Source: Candidatus Rifleibacteriota bacterium (GTDB lineage: Bacteria; Muiribacteriota; Ozemobacteria; Ozemobacterales; Ozemobacteraceae). Taken from it: DNA of 64,000 nt. This document shows positions 26,515 through 36,355 of this stretch, in pieces. The translations under genes and the position numbers were made by a program. Position 1 is the first letter of the stretch, and each line of letters starts with the position of its first letter. The notes beneath the pieces were generated by a model that worked only from the letters and a program-made list of their open reading frames with translations, was not told the DNA's origin and ran no database searches. The stretch spans positions 1-64,000 of the forward strand of contig JADFYG010000032.1 of assembly GCA_015233155.1 (NCBI GenBank). The letters are read 5' to 3'.

Positions 26515-29500
26515 CTAGCGCAGTACCGCGAGCTTACCGCTGGTCTTGAATGTCTGGCCATTTCTGGATGCTTCCATCTTGTAGAAGTAGACACCATTAG
26601 CGACCTTTTTCCCATTATCGTTGGTGAGATCCCAACGCAACTTTCCGGAACTCGTATTTGTAAAGTCGAAGGTCTCGAAAGTCGTTACCAATGCACCTGC
26701 GGAATCATATATCTTGAGCTTGATCTCGTCGGCGCGTTGTCCAAGGTTGTAGGTAAACCAGACTGCGGTGCCACGCGCAGGATTCGGATATGGCATCAGT
26801 TCATCGATGGCAAAGGGGCCGGGAGCAGTAACAGTAAACGACTTGCGCAATGTATTTCCGGCGCGGTCTGCAACCGAAACCTCTATGCTATGAATACCCT
26901 TCGGCAGGTTTGCCTTAGGCTGGAAGCTGAAGTTTCCATCTGCCGCAAGTGAAACACCAGTCTGATTCTTCCCATCGATACTCATCGAGAAGCTTTCCGG
27001 TATGATACCGGAGCCGGCGTCACTCAGAACTCCTTCGATAACAGGCCTCGGATCTTCAAGATTTGCACCTTCCGCAGGAGAGATATTCGCAATGGTCGGA
27101 GGTTTGATATCAGCCATGAGAGCAAGCCGACCGAGACCGGCAACTTCCGCCGATATTTTTCCACCCTTTAGTTGGCCACCGCAGTAGATCCAATTGTCGC
27201 CGGACTGGCGATACAGAGCTATCTTCTGCATCGGAATACTCGTAATAAAGTTTTTCACCGTGCCGGTGTAGCGCAACTTTCTGCTCAGGCGCAAGCTTGC
27301 CGGGCCCAGCTCTTCGAGCGAGACCACTTCCTGCAGTTCCGGGCCGTCACTTGCATTACCGATTGCGCCACTTGCTTTGAGTGAACTCCGGATACCGGCT
27401 CGAGCGAGCATCGACGCCTCGACTGAAGTGGAAGCTGTTGATTCGAGTGCTGTGCGAGGCACGAAATATATTGCGGTATTTTTCAGGACGGTTCCGGAAC
27501 CAATGTCTATGACTCCGAGACCATCAGAGGTTGAAACACGCAGGCTGGAGGAAGTCTGGACACCCGCAACCTGGAACTCGACCGAGCCGTGCCCGACCAT
27601 GCCAAACAGGTCTGTACCGCTCATATCTATATAGGCTTTGCCTGACATCGTCGGATCTATGCGGTAGGAACCCGCATAGTAGCGTTCTTTCAGGAAATTC
27701 ATGATGACCGGCGTGCGTGCTCCACCCTGTGTAACGCTGCATGTCGGAGGTGCTGTGAGAGCCTCGCTCGACCTGGTTACAATCATGATTTCATATTCAT
27801 GCGCCGGATTTGAGAAAATACGGGTTTCGAATGCGGGGCCGGTATTGATCACGATCTGATTGGTCGAATCATTTTCCATCTCATTGCCGGCGACATCTTT
27901 CGCTCCGCTTATGGAGATAATGGCATTACCGTCGTATACGGCACTGGAATCGTTTGGAATCACGGTCGTCCCGCTCCAGGTGTTATCGCGATAAGCGAGC
28001 TGCTCAATCAACATCTGTTGTCCACCCGCCGATGTGAGTGACACCACCGGCGCCACCGTAGTATCCATCGTTTCCGAGAAACGGACGGTAAATGTAACCA
28101 TACCGGTGGTTATCTTGTTGCCACTGGAAGGAGTGGGCGAAACTTCGAGCACCTTGGGCTTGACACTGTCTACCACCAGGCGCCACGTCGTGGACCACTC
28201 GCTCTGCAAATAGCCATCCTGGCAAAGTTTGAGGCCGGCTACACGCCAGTAGTATGTTCCATCCTTCGGTGCGGCAAAGGATGCCTCACCAATCGGTGTC
28301 ACCTCGCCAATCAGCCCGGTAAATGTCGCTGGAGCACTGGCGTATGGGGGAGTGGTATTGATAACATTGTTGAATCCGGAGTCATCAGCCACCTGGAACA
28401 GGAATTCATCCGCAGCAAGGGGAAGGCTCCACTTGAATCTGTTGCCACGCTGAGAGGTTACGGTGCCATTCAGCGGCAATATCAGGGAAGGAGCTGTCGG
28501 CGGAGTACGATCGATAATAATGGTAACGCTTGCATCAACTGGTACCGTCGCAGTGGCATTGGATGGATCAGACACATTTCCCGCCATATCAAATGAGTGT
28601 CCGGTAAATTGCTGCTTCCCTTCTGGAAGAACGGAAAGATCAACGGCCGAAGTCCAACTCGAAACTTTTGCCGGCAACGAAGCGGTAACAGCCTGCCACT
28701 TCAATTGGTCTACGCTGATTTCAGCCTTCTGAACTCTCAACATGCTAATGTCGGTGCCACGGTCGCGAACCTCGCCACCCAATTGCAGGCGTGGCTTGCA
28801 ATATCGGGCCTGACTCACCGGTGTGACGAAGGTGAAGTTCGGGCGATAATAGTCGAAGTAGACTGTCCAGGTCGCCAGCCTCTCATTCGCAAAGCGATCG
28901 GTGACGGAGTCGAGAGCATGAATCTGTATATTCGCGGTGGCAATTCCCGGATCGCTATCGCTATAATTCGGACCAAGTGGCGTTTTAATCTGAAGAGTAT
29001 CCGTCCCGACAATGCTTCCCAAAAGCGTTGCTCCGAGGATTGATGCGGCAAAGGATGAACTGGCAATGTTGACGCCGGTTCCCGGGCCGTTTTGCCAGGC
29101 GGAATCGCCCGCCGGTGGAGCGCCATGGGTCACACTGATATCCTTTGGCGCATCGGAGAATCTGACCGATAGGGTCGCCGTTGTCGCAGGGAGTCCGCAC
29201 CAGCCACCGGAAGCCGGAACTGGCGACATGATTGCCGGACCCTGGCTGTCATAGAAAAAGTAGGAACGGGTGGCAAGTCCGACATTTCCAAAGAGGTCTC
29301 GTGGAGTAACGACAATATCGTAGCGCCCATCTGCACTCTGATTGACCGAGTGAGAAGCGGGACCGTAGAGATCCCAGAGCAGTGCCGTAGTCGAACCACT
29401 CGCTATCTGGTTTCCGACCTCCAGCCCATTGTAGGTAACATCCATAGTAGATTTGTTGTAATCGGCCTGTGGATCATTGATAAAAGCCCACACCTGATCC

Positions 29501-31965
29501 GTGGCAATTGCCGTATTTGTGTCATTCACATGACTTCCAAAGAGCGGCAGGAACGAAACTGAATTCGGGCCAACCGTGCGAACGACGAAAGAACGTGTGG
29601 AGAAACTGGCAACTGTGTTTCCCGATTTATCGAAGGGCTTCAGCAAAACAGTGTAGGTTCCATTCAGGGTCAGTTGCGGAAAGGTAAAGAACAAGGTATC
29701 ACTGCCATTATTCGTGATATTTCCGGAAATACTTGCATTGGTGGCATCATAAGACAATGTGAACTGGGTTTTCGCGAAATCAATCCCCGAGCCTCCGTTA
29801 TCGACCATGACAGCGGTGAGCTTAACCACAGGTGAAGCGATGATCGGAATGGAAGCGACTTGCATGGCATTAATATCTACAAGCAGGTCGTCAATGCTGA
29901 TGCGACTCACGCTGGGAGCCAGTTTTGCGACTATTACAGTGCGAAATACTGCAGGGTTAAGAATCTCAATGTTCGGCGAAGGCTGCGCCCTATCGGCCGC
30001 TATTGCCCACAACTTATATTTTCCGGGCTGAAGAGAACTGGTATCCCAGTTGGCTGTCCATGAAGCGGTGGGGCCATTGAATATCGGAACGTTCATACTC
30101 GCGATAGCGGCACTGCCAAATGCCTGCCAGGCCAGCTGGACATAACCGACACCCGACCCGGCATCAGATGAACTTCCTTTCACCTGAATGACGGTAGTGA
30201 TGCTGGAAACATATATGTCATTCATACTGTCGAACGTAGTAGTTGGTGGAGTCGTATCGATCGTGAAAGGAGAACCCGGAGGATTATAGTCGGCCATGAC
30301 GTTGCCCGCGGTATCTTTTGCTCCTGTTACGCGAATGCTTTGAACAGGACCGTCATAGATATTGCCCTGGCCGGCTGGAATCGATATTTGTCCGATGTAT
30401 GTACTGGAGCTGATCCAATGCCCCGAATTGCTGGTTTGCTCGGCTCCATGAGCCGGAGTATAACCAACCATTGGGTTCACGGAATTGTCCATGTCCTTGT
30501 TCCAAGTGATCTGGAGAGAATAATTGCCCGTGCACAGCATCGTCGATGCAGGTAACGGAATGGGCTGACTCGCGAATGATGCGCCCGCGATCAGAGCTGT
30601 TGTAACGTTAGATTGAGTAGTGTTATAAGTGATGAGGATATTGTTCGAACCACCTGATTGGTTTCCCGGGGTCCCTTTCGCATTATCCTCGGCCAACGCG
30701 TAAAAGATGTTGTCTCCAGAAGCCAGAGCGACATCCACGAAAGAAAATTTGCCATCGAGGCCTGCTGTAGCTGTAGCGGCCTGATTTCCATCAAGTCGTC
30801 TAAGCATGACAGTGACGGGTGGCGATATGATTCCGGCACCGATGACGTCCATTGCATTGGAACCGGTAATAGTGACCTTAGCCTGATTGGTCGGCGAAGG
30901 AGGTTGAACAAGAACCGGCGTGCTGGGAGCCGTTGTATCGATTCTTACCACAAATTCTGCGGAAACCCCTGAATCATTGCCAAGAACATCTTTGCCCTTA
31001 ACAGTGTATTTATGTTCGCCTTCGGTAATGTTGGCCAGTCCGGCGGTCCAGGTCTGTCCATTGATGTTGCCAGCAACGACCTGAGCTCCGTTTTCGTAGA
31101 TGCCTATTGTTGTCATGCCTGTCGGAACACCACCGCTCAGTTTGAAGTTGGTGGCGTGTGTAGGCGAAGGAGGAACCATGGCAGTTATGGTTGGTGCCTG
31201 AGGACCACTGGTCTGAACGCTGAAACCGGCTTGAGCAGCGCCGACGTTGGCTGTATTATTCGGCAGAGTCGTGTCTTTGCAGACGGCGCGGATCGTGTAG
31301 GCTCCGGCGGAAACCGTATTGGGAAGAGCAAGTTTATACTTGAAAGTCTTAGTGCTGGGAACGCCATCCGGAGCGGGTGAGGCACCACTGATCACAGGAG
31401 ATATCGAGATGTCAGGAATTCCAGCGACATCTTTGTCCGAAGTGATCGTGAAGTTAACGACATTAAGTCCTGAAGGCGAGAAGATAGGACCGTTATCTAC
31501 AGTGACCGTGACGCCAGGAAGGGTCAGATCTATATTAACGGACTTGTCCCCAATAGCGGGTTTAGATACCGCATTCGGCACGGCTGTCTCGACAACATCG
31601 ACCGAGAAATTCTTGAGACCAGCACCGAGTGTGGAACCGAAGGTCATAAAATCGGCTTTGATCGGGTTGGTAGACGTGTTAGTGGTGCCAATGGCGGTAA
31701 CATTAGCACCCGATCCCATTTTGAACGTAGCCGCAAAAGGCGGAGTGTCGCCTTTGGTTGCCTGAGCCGACAATGTCACCTGAACACCAGCATTGAACCT
31801 GGTGCCATCACCTGGATCAGCCGGATTGGTGGTGACCGTCAGCTTCAGATCAGGGCTGATGTCGGCAAAAACTCCTGCCACACAGATGAACTGAAGCACC
31901 AACAATAGAACCAGTGCTTTCAGCTCTCGGCGAGCATGCTGGAAGAACAGCATTTGTTGCCTCAT
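26515..31965 (-). CDS. Giant secreted Ig-repeat protein with FlgD-like C-terminus
   Basis: An 1816-residue extracellular protein. A Sec signal (LVLLLVLQFICVAGVFA) is followed by many Ig-like beta-sandwich units marked by DTTAPSTP, TTPPTTTFDSM, DRTPPTAPSLILPLNG and DSVKPKVLEVSPTP boundaries. From about residue 1371 to the end lies a C-terminal module shared with the 3940-residue protein: FSNPAHEYEIMI, a VTQGG segment, an all-beta stretch ending GLGRLALMADI, an Ig domain with VADRAGN, then a FlgD-like Ig domain from about 1715 beginning MPYPNPARG and ending YFYKMEASRNGQTFKTSGKL. Such end domains serve as sorting or anchoring modules in several phyla. AGGAGAT lies six bases before the ATG. First gene of the operon with two lipoproteins. 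Adhesion or matrix function is inferred. Confidence 0.9.
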   Translation of the reverse strand: MRQQMLFFQHARRELKALVLLLVLQFICVAGVFADISPDLKLTVTTNPADPGDGTRFNAGVQVTLSAQATKGDTPPFAATFKMGSGANVTAIGTTNTSTNPIKADFMTFGSTLGAGLKNFSVDVVETAVPNAVSKPAIGDKSVNIDLTLPGVTVTVDNGPIFSPSGLNVVNFTITSDKDVAGIPDISISPVISGASPAPDGVPSTKTFKYKLALPNTVSAGAYTIRAVCKDTTLPNNTANVGAAQAGFSVQTSGPQAPTITAMVPPSPTHATNFKLSGGVPTGMTTIGIYENGAQVVAGNINGQTWTAGLANITEGEHKYTVKGKDVLGNDSGVSAEFVVRIDTTAPSTPVLVQPPSPTNQAKVTITGSNAMDVIGAGIISPPVTVMLRRLDGNQAATATAGLDGKFSFVDVALASGDNIFYALAEDNAKGTPGNQSGGSNNILITYNTTQSNVTTALIAGASFASQPIPLPASTMLCTGNYSLQITWNKDMDNSVNPMVGYTPAHGAEQTSNSGHWISSSTYIGQISIPAGQGNIYDGPVQSIRVTGAKDTAGNVMADYNPPGSPFTIDTTPPTTTFDSMNDIYVSSITTVIQVKGSSSDAGSGVGYVQLAWQAFGSAAIASMNVPIFNGPTASWTANWDTSSLQPGKYKLWAIAADRAQPSPNIEILNPAVFRTVIVAKLAPSVSRISIDDLLVDINAMQVASIPIIASPVVKLTAVMVDNGGSGIDFAKTQFTLSYDATNASISGNITNNGSDTLFFTFPQLTLNGTYTVLLKPFDKSGNTVASFSTRSFVVRTVGPNSVSFLPLFGSHVNDTNTAIATDQVWAFINDPQADYNKSTMDVTYNGLEVGNQIASGSTTALLWDLYGPASHSVNQSADGRYDIVVTPRDLFGNVGLATRSYFFYDSQGPAIMSPVPASGGWCGLPATTATLSVRFSDAPKDISVTHGAPPAGDSAWQNGPGTGVNIASSSFAASILGATLLGSIVGTDTLQIKTPLGPNYSDSDPGIATANIQIHALDSVTDRFANERLATWTVYFDYYRPNFTFVTPVSQARYCKPRLQLGGEVRDRGTDISMLRVQKAEISVDQLKWQAVTASLPAKVSSWTSAVDLSVLPEGKQQFTGHSFDMAGNVSDPSNATATVPVDASVTIIIDRTPPTAPSLILPLNGTVTSQRGNRFKWSLPLAADEFLFQVADDSGFNNVINTTPPYASAPATFTGLIGEVTPIGEASFAAPKDGTYYWRVAGLKLCQDGYLQSEWSTTWRLVVDSVKPKVLEVSPTPSSGNKITTGMVTFTVRFSETMDTTVAPVVSLTSAGGQQMLIEQLAYRDNTWSGTTVIPNDSSAVYDGNAIISISGAKDVAGNEMENDSTNQIVINTGPAFETRIFSNPAHEYEIMIVTRSSEALTAPPTCSVTQGGARTPVIMNFLKERYYAGSYRIDPTMSGKAYIDMSGTDLFGMVGHGSVEFQVAGVQTSSSLRVSTSDGLGVIDIGSGTVLKNTAIYFVPRTALESTASTSVEASMLARAGIRSSLKASGAIGNASDGPELQEVVSLEELGPASLRLSRKLRYTGTVKNFITSIPMQKIALYRQSGDNWIYCGGQLKGGKISAEVAGLGRLALMADIKPPTIANISPAEGANLEDPRPVIEGVLSDAGSGIIPESFSMSIDGKNQTGVSLAADGNFSFQPKANLPKGIHSIEVSVADRAGNTLRKSFTVTAPGPFAIDELMPYPNPARGTAVWFTYNLGQRADEIKLKIYDSAGALVTTFETFDFTNTSSGKLRWDLTNDNGKKVANGVYFYKMEASRNGQTFKTSGKLAVLR

Positions 31966-32050
31966 GGCGTATCTCCTATCTTCTGTTGAAAACCGGGCAC
32001 AAAACGAGAATATTTCTCATCTTTTATATTCGGCATATCCGGATCATTAC

Positions 32051-32079
32051 TTGACAGGGTTCGTGCCCTCTGGCATGAT
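32051..32079 (+). promoter_or_regulatory. Candidate sigma-70 promoter of the TIG/peptidase gene
   Basis: A perfect -35 TTGACA (32051-32056), 17-base spacer and CATGAT (32074-32079, 4/6 to TATAAT) on the plus strand. The spacer holds an imperfect AGGG/CCCT palindrome. The predicted start of transcription near 32086 gives a leader of about 80 bases and argues against the upstream ATG at 32086 being used for translation. Confidence 0.55.
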
Positions 32080-32163
32080 TTCAACGTGCAAAACATTCTG
32101 TTTACGGGCATTGCAGGAATAAAAAAATATTGTCATCTTTTTTTATCGACACTAAGGAGCAAC

Positions 32164-34911
32164 TTGCAAAATTATATGGTTCGACGCACACATCTTTCTC
32201 TATTTTTTCACCCGATGATTGCAGTTTGCACGTTCGTTGTCGTGTCATTTTTCGTCATTTCAATGATCGGTTGTGGCGGAGTAAACCCCTCTGATGGCTC
32301 CACATCCCCGTCGAACGGGCCAGTCGATCTGACAGCAGGTGGAATTTCCGGCACGGTCATCGGTAGCGACACCGGACTGCTCTCAGGGGCAGTTGTCGAA
32401 TCCGGCGGGAAACAATCGACCACGGCCACGGACGGTCGGTTCCTGCTGCAGCCCCTTTCCGCAGGCGATTATCGGGTTACTGCACGGGCAAGCCGGTATG
32501 TTCCGACGGTTATCGAGGGGGTGCGCGTACTCCCCGGACGCATCACCGATGGCGTTCGTATTGACATGCTGACACAGAGCGCGACCGCATCGACCGATTT
32601 TTCGGTAACTGCTTTGAATCCGGCCTTCGGTACCGATGGCGACACAATCGGAATACTCGGAATGGGCCTCGGTCGTATACCAGGCAGAATAACAGTGGCA
32701 GGGAAAGATGCATCCATCATGGATTGGAACAGCAAAAACGATGGCCTTGTTCTCATTCGTCTGCCAGTCGAGGTCGAAACCGGACCAGTACATGCTACTA
32801 TCAACGCCCGGGAGTCCGCCGAGATCCCGCCGGTGATTTTTACGGCCCGGCCTATAGCTCTTGAGGCAATACCGCCTATTGCTAAACCGGGAATGCTGAT
32901 CTCAATCACCGGTCGCAATTTTCATGAGGTAGGAGCATTTAACAAGGTAACGCTGAATGGACGACCATGCCTGGTACGTGCGGCTACGTCGCGACGACTG
33001 GACGTGGAGCTCCCCCCGGGGGCCGAAACAGGGCTATTGCAGGTGCGAATCGAAAGCGATCTTTATCAGCTGGACGGTATTTCTACCGCACGCGTTACGT
33101 TACCCCCGACGTTGATTCATCTGAGCCCGAAGCGTTCGTTGACCGATGTGCCATTGACCCTTTATGGCACCAACTTTGGAAGCGACCGCAGCGCGATTTC
33201 AATCATCCTCAACGATGGCCGAACGCTGGGCTCGACCTACATCTCTGCATTCACGCCGACCCAACTTACCTTCACCCAACCGGAAGGCGGGCTTGCATCG
33301 CCGGGAAAATCGGTCCAGTTGCGGGTAGCCGTAAGCGGCAGTCCGAGTGACCAGACGATGACATATACCGCGTATGACCAGACTCTGACGACACTGGCCA
33401 GCTATGGTTTCTACGATTTCACGAACGTTTCCAACGCACAGACTCTGCATCTTGCAAAGCTTGCGGCGAACGATCGAATCGCTTTTGTGAGCGTGTTTGC
33501 CGGCGACGGAACAAACGATCTTGCGGGCTCATTCAGTTATGCGTTGACTGCAATTCTCGGAGGCAACACAACTGCGGTGCCCCAACTGCCCGGCTCCTCT
33601 CTGCGCGGAAACACCACATGGCATGCATCGTCAGCATCGGGAAAGCGCTATCGGGATGTCGGCCTGGAATTGCGACTGGCGGAAAGGAGCCGCGCGGGCT
33701 CGCGGCAAAGCATATCCGCCGGCTCACGTCGGGAAGCTTCCCTTTCAGCCGTTTCAGAACCGGCGGCTGCGACAATAAGCGTCTGGCTCGAAAACTTGAG
33801 TACGACGCCAGTCGGAAGTTCCGCTCAAGATGTGCTGGCCACGGGAACACTTGTCGCGAGCGGCGTTCACACTCTCGTATACCTCGATATAGCCAGTGAT
33901 ACTTCTTTGACTGCAACCGAGGCCATGAGGGCAGCGGCGTGGTTCGATTCAATATATGCTACGTTGGCGACGGCCTGCTGGGACGGTTTTTCGACACCCC
34001 CCGAGGGAAACATAGATGTTCAACCTCGCGTGGTTCTTTTTTTGTCGCCGCAACTGAATCGCGGAAACACGGGTAGTCTTGTCGTGCTTGGATATTTCAA
34101 CCCTCGCGACAAGAGTGCGACGGCAGTTCATTCGGCCGGAACAGAAATCATCTACGCCTGGGATCAGCAGTTGAGAATAAATTCGAGTGATTTCCAGGGA
34201 GTTTTGGCACACGAGTTGCAACATATGATGTATTACAATCAAAAAGGCAATCAGGGCACGGTCTGGCTGGACGAAGGACTTGCAGTATTTGCGCAGCAGC
34301 TCGTTGGCTTCGGCTTCCCCCAAGGGCAGCCAACACCGGTGAGTCAGGTCGCCGCGTATCTTCAGGTGCCCCACACGGTGTCCCTGAACCATTGGCCGAC
34401 CGATGCGGGTCTTGAAAATTACGGACTTTCGTATCTGTTTATACAATATTTATTTGAGCGATGCGGCGGCTTCAAGGCAATCAGCAAACTCGAAAGAAAC
34501 AATGGTTCGATGGGTTTCAGCGATGTCTTGAACAATGTGATAAAATCATCGGATACCACGGTTTCGACAGCTGATTTACAGAGCTTCTTCACGGAATGGG
34601 GGCTCGCCTTATACTGTGACGAGCTCTTCGCCACCGCAACGACGACATTGAGCGGATATCGGCCGGACGTTTTCTCGTATCGCGATATTCAGCTTCGTAA
34701 AAAATTCGCCAATGTCATGGGCTTACGGCATATAACTATGAATGAAAACCCGGCCCTGATACTGAATCTGCCCATTCAGGGCTACGGCTTCGATGTTGTC
34801 GAGTATCTGGGCGGCAATGGCGGCGATCTTGAAGTTTCGATTCCAGCAGTACCGGTAAACGACGGGAAGACATTCAAAACATGGGTTTTATACTACCCGG
34901 CATCCAATTGA
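32164..34911 (+). CDS. TIG-domain lipoprotein with zinc metallopeptidase (HELQH) domain
   Basis: A lipoprotein of about 915 residues. A signal with lipobox SMIGC is followed by a carboxypeptidase-regulatory-like domain (ISGTVIGSDTGLLSGAVVES), then three IPT/TIG domains (ALNPAFGTDGDTIGILGMG, PIAKPGMLISITGRNFHE, LSPKRSLTDVPLTLYGTNFG). The C-terminal third has the zinc site H683-E-L-Q-H687 (VLAHELQHMMYYN) with Glu704 in WLDEGLAVFAQQL, resembling the M30 hyicolysin-like peptidases. It should act outside the cell, anchored in the membrane. Start: AAGGAG lies four bases before TTG 32164; ATG 32176 is 16 bases away and ATG 32086 has no site. It is transcribed divergently from the giant Ig gene. Confidence 0.85.
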   Translation: MQNYMVRRTHLSLFFHPMIAVCTFVVVSFFVISMIGCGGVNPSDGSTSPSNGPVDLTAGGISGTVIGSDTGLLSGAVVESGGKQSTTATDGRFLLQPLSAGDYRVTARASRYVPTVIEGVRVLPGRITDGVRIDMLTQSATASTDFSVTALNPAFGTDGDTIGILGMGLGRIPGRITVAGKDASIMDWNSKNDGLVLIRLPVEVETGPVHATINARESAEIPPVIFTARPIALEAIPPIAKPGMLISITGRNFHEVGAFNKVTLNGRPCLVRAATSRRLDVELPPGAETGLLQVRIESDLYQLDGISTARVTLPPTLIHLSPKRSLTDVPLTLYGTNFGSDRSAISIILNDGRTLGSTYISAFTPTQLTFTQPEGGLASPGKSVQLRVAVSGSPSDQTMTYTAYDQTLTTLASYGFYDFTNVSNAQTLHLAKLAANDRIAFVSVFAGDGTNDLAGSFSYALTAILGGNTTAVPQLPGSSLRGNTTWHASSASGKRYRDVGLELRLAERSRAGSRQSISAGSRREASLSAVSEPAAATISVWLENLSTTPVGSSAQDVLATGTLVASGVHTLVYLDIASDTSLTATEAMRAAAWFDSIYATLATACWDGFSTPPEGNIDVQPRVVLFLSPQLNRGNTGSLVVLGYFNPRDKSATAVHSAGTEIIYAWDQQLRINSSDFQGVLAHELQHMMYYNQKGNQGTVWLDEGLAVFAQQLVGFGFPQGQPTPVSQVAAYLQVPHTVSLNHWPTDAGLENYGLSYLFIQYLFERCGGFKAISKLERNNGSMGFSDVLNNVIKSSDTTVSTADLQSFFTEWGLALYCDELFATATTTLSGYRPDVFSYRDIQLRKKFANVMGLRHITMNENPALILNLPIQGYGFDVVEYLGGNGGDLEVSIPAVPVNDGKTFKTWVLYYPASN

Positions 34912-34963
34912 ACCATATTCAAATTGCCTCTGTGGCTCTGTGACAAATTTCAAACTGCTGTCG

Positions 34964-36355
34964 TCATACCAGATTATACATCTTCATCTTATACTGAAGA
35001 GTGCCGCGTTTAATACCGAGCTTAGTCGCCGCCGCTGATTGATTGCCAGCTGTCGCTGCAATCGTTCGCATTATCATTTCCCGTTCTATTTCGGCGACGA
35101 CTTCATCGAGACTGCGCCCCTTTTCGATCTCGCCGGCAACCCATTCCAAACTCGAAATTTGAGTTTCGGGAGCAAAGCCAAAACGAATTTCTTCAGAAAG
35201 ATTTTCAAGTTCTAAAATGTCACCTTTTGCAAAGACGGCCGCCCCTTCAATTATGTTCTGCAACTGGCGAACATTTCCGGGCCATTTAAAATTTTTCAGA
35301 GCCGTCATGACGCGTGGCGACACTCCACTGATTTTGCGCCCAACCTTGCCAGCCGCGATGGCGACAAAATGTTCGACAAGTTCCGGAATATCATCCGGAC
35401 GCTCGCGCAACGGAGCAATGGCTACATTTACGACATTGATGCGATAGAATAGATCCTCGCGGAATTTTCCCTCACTGATCAGTGATTTCAGGTCCTTATG
35501 TGTAGCTGCAATAATACGCACATCAACCTTGATCGTCTCATTTCCTCCGAGTCGCTCAACTTCGCGCTCCTGTATTGCACGAAGAACCTTTGCCTGTGTG
35601 TTCAGTGCCATATCGCCGATTTCGTCCAGAAAGATCGTTCCACCGTCAGCCACCTCGAACTTGCCTCGCTTGCGCGCGGTCGCTCCAGTGAAGGCTCCGC
35701 GCTCATAGCCAAACAACTCGCTCTCAATGAGGTTTTCCGGCAACGCCGCACAATTCAGCTTCACGAAGGGCCCGGTCGCTCGTCCACTCTTGCGTTGAAT
35801 GGCCTCGGCAACCAGCTCTTTACCCGTGCCCGATTCACCCTGAATAAGCACAGTGATATCACTCTTCGCAACCTGCTCGATACGCTCCTTGACCAGTTTT
35901 GTCGATGGAGACAAGCCGATAATGCGATCTTGCGAAGGCTCCACAAGGAATCGTTCTTCCAGATTTTTCTTTTGCCATGCGAGATTAAAACGCTCGCACG
36001 CTTTCGCGACAACCAGCCGCATTTCATCTATATCGAAAGGTTTGCTGAAATAATCGTATGCTCCCTCTTTCATGGCTTCAATCGCAAGTTTTTCGCTTCC
36101 ATATGCAGTCATGAAAATGAAAATTGCCTCACTATCGATCGACTTTACCCCTCGAAGAAATTCCATGCCATTCATTGCGGGCATGTTGTAATCTGAAATG
36201 ATAACCTGAAAGGCACCAGGCTCAAGCAGCTTCAGCGCTTCCCGAGCATCGGATGCGGTTTTCACGTTGTAGTTTTCTTTCGTCAGAACAGCCTTGAGGC
36301 TGAACAAAATCGATTTTTCGTCATCTACGATCAGGATGTTATGCGCCTTGAACAT
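34964..36355 (-). CDS. NtrC-family sigma-54-dependent response regulator
   Basis: A 463-residue transcription activator: REC domain (Asp11/Asp12, phosphoacceptor Asp55 in IISDYNMPAMNG, Thr83 region FMTAYG, Lys105), AAA+ domain with Walker A GESGTGKE (173-180), the sigma-54 contact loop GAFTGA (220-225) and GGTIFLDEIGDM, and a Fis-type helix-turn-helix at the C-terminus (NQSAAATKLGIKRGTLQYKM). It activates RNA polymerase with sigma-54 when phosphorylated by its kinase. Its ATG lies 25 bases inside the end of the histidine kinase gene, so kinase and regulator are coupled. Targets are not known; I found no convincing -24/-12 promoter in front of the neighbouring genes by eye. Confidence 0.95.
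   Translation of the reverse strand: MFKAHNILIVDDEKSILFSLKAVLTKENYNVKTASDAREALKLLEPGAFQVIISDYNMPAMNGMEFLRGVKSIDSEAIFIFMTAYGSEKLAIEAMKEGAYDYFSKPFDIDEMRLVVAKACERFNLAWQKKNLEERFLVEPSQDRIIGLSPSTKLVKERIEQVAKSDITVLIQGESGTGKELVAEAIQRKSGRATGPFVKLNCAALPENLIESELFGYERGAFTGATARKRGKFEVADGGTIFLDEIGDMALNTQAKVLRAIQEREVERLGGNETIKVDVRIIAATHKDLKSLISEGKFREDLFYRINVVNVAIAPLRERPDDIPELVEHFVAIAAGKVGRKISGVSPRVMTALKNFKWPGNVRQLQNIIEGAAVFAKGDILELENLSEEIRFGFAPETQISSLEWVAGEIEKGRSLDEVVAEIEREMIMRTIAATAGNQSAAATKLGIKRGTLQYKMKMYNLV

Noticed and set aside
34204-34220. A full match to a sigma-54 promoter (TTGGCAC, then GG-N10-GC spacing, TTGCA) on the plus strand.
   Set aside because: It is inside the coding sequence for the conserved HELQH zinc site and has no downstream gene on that strand, so chance is the simpler explanation.
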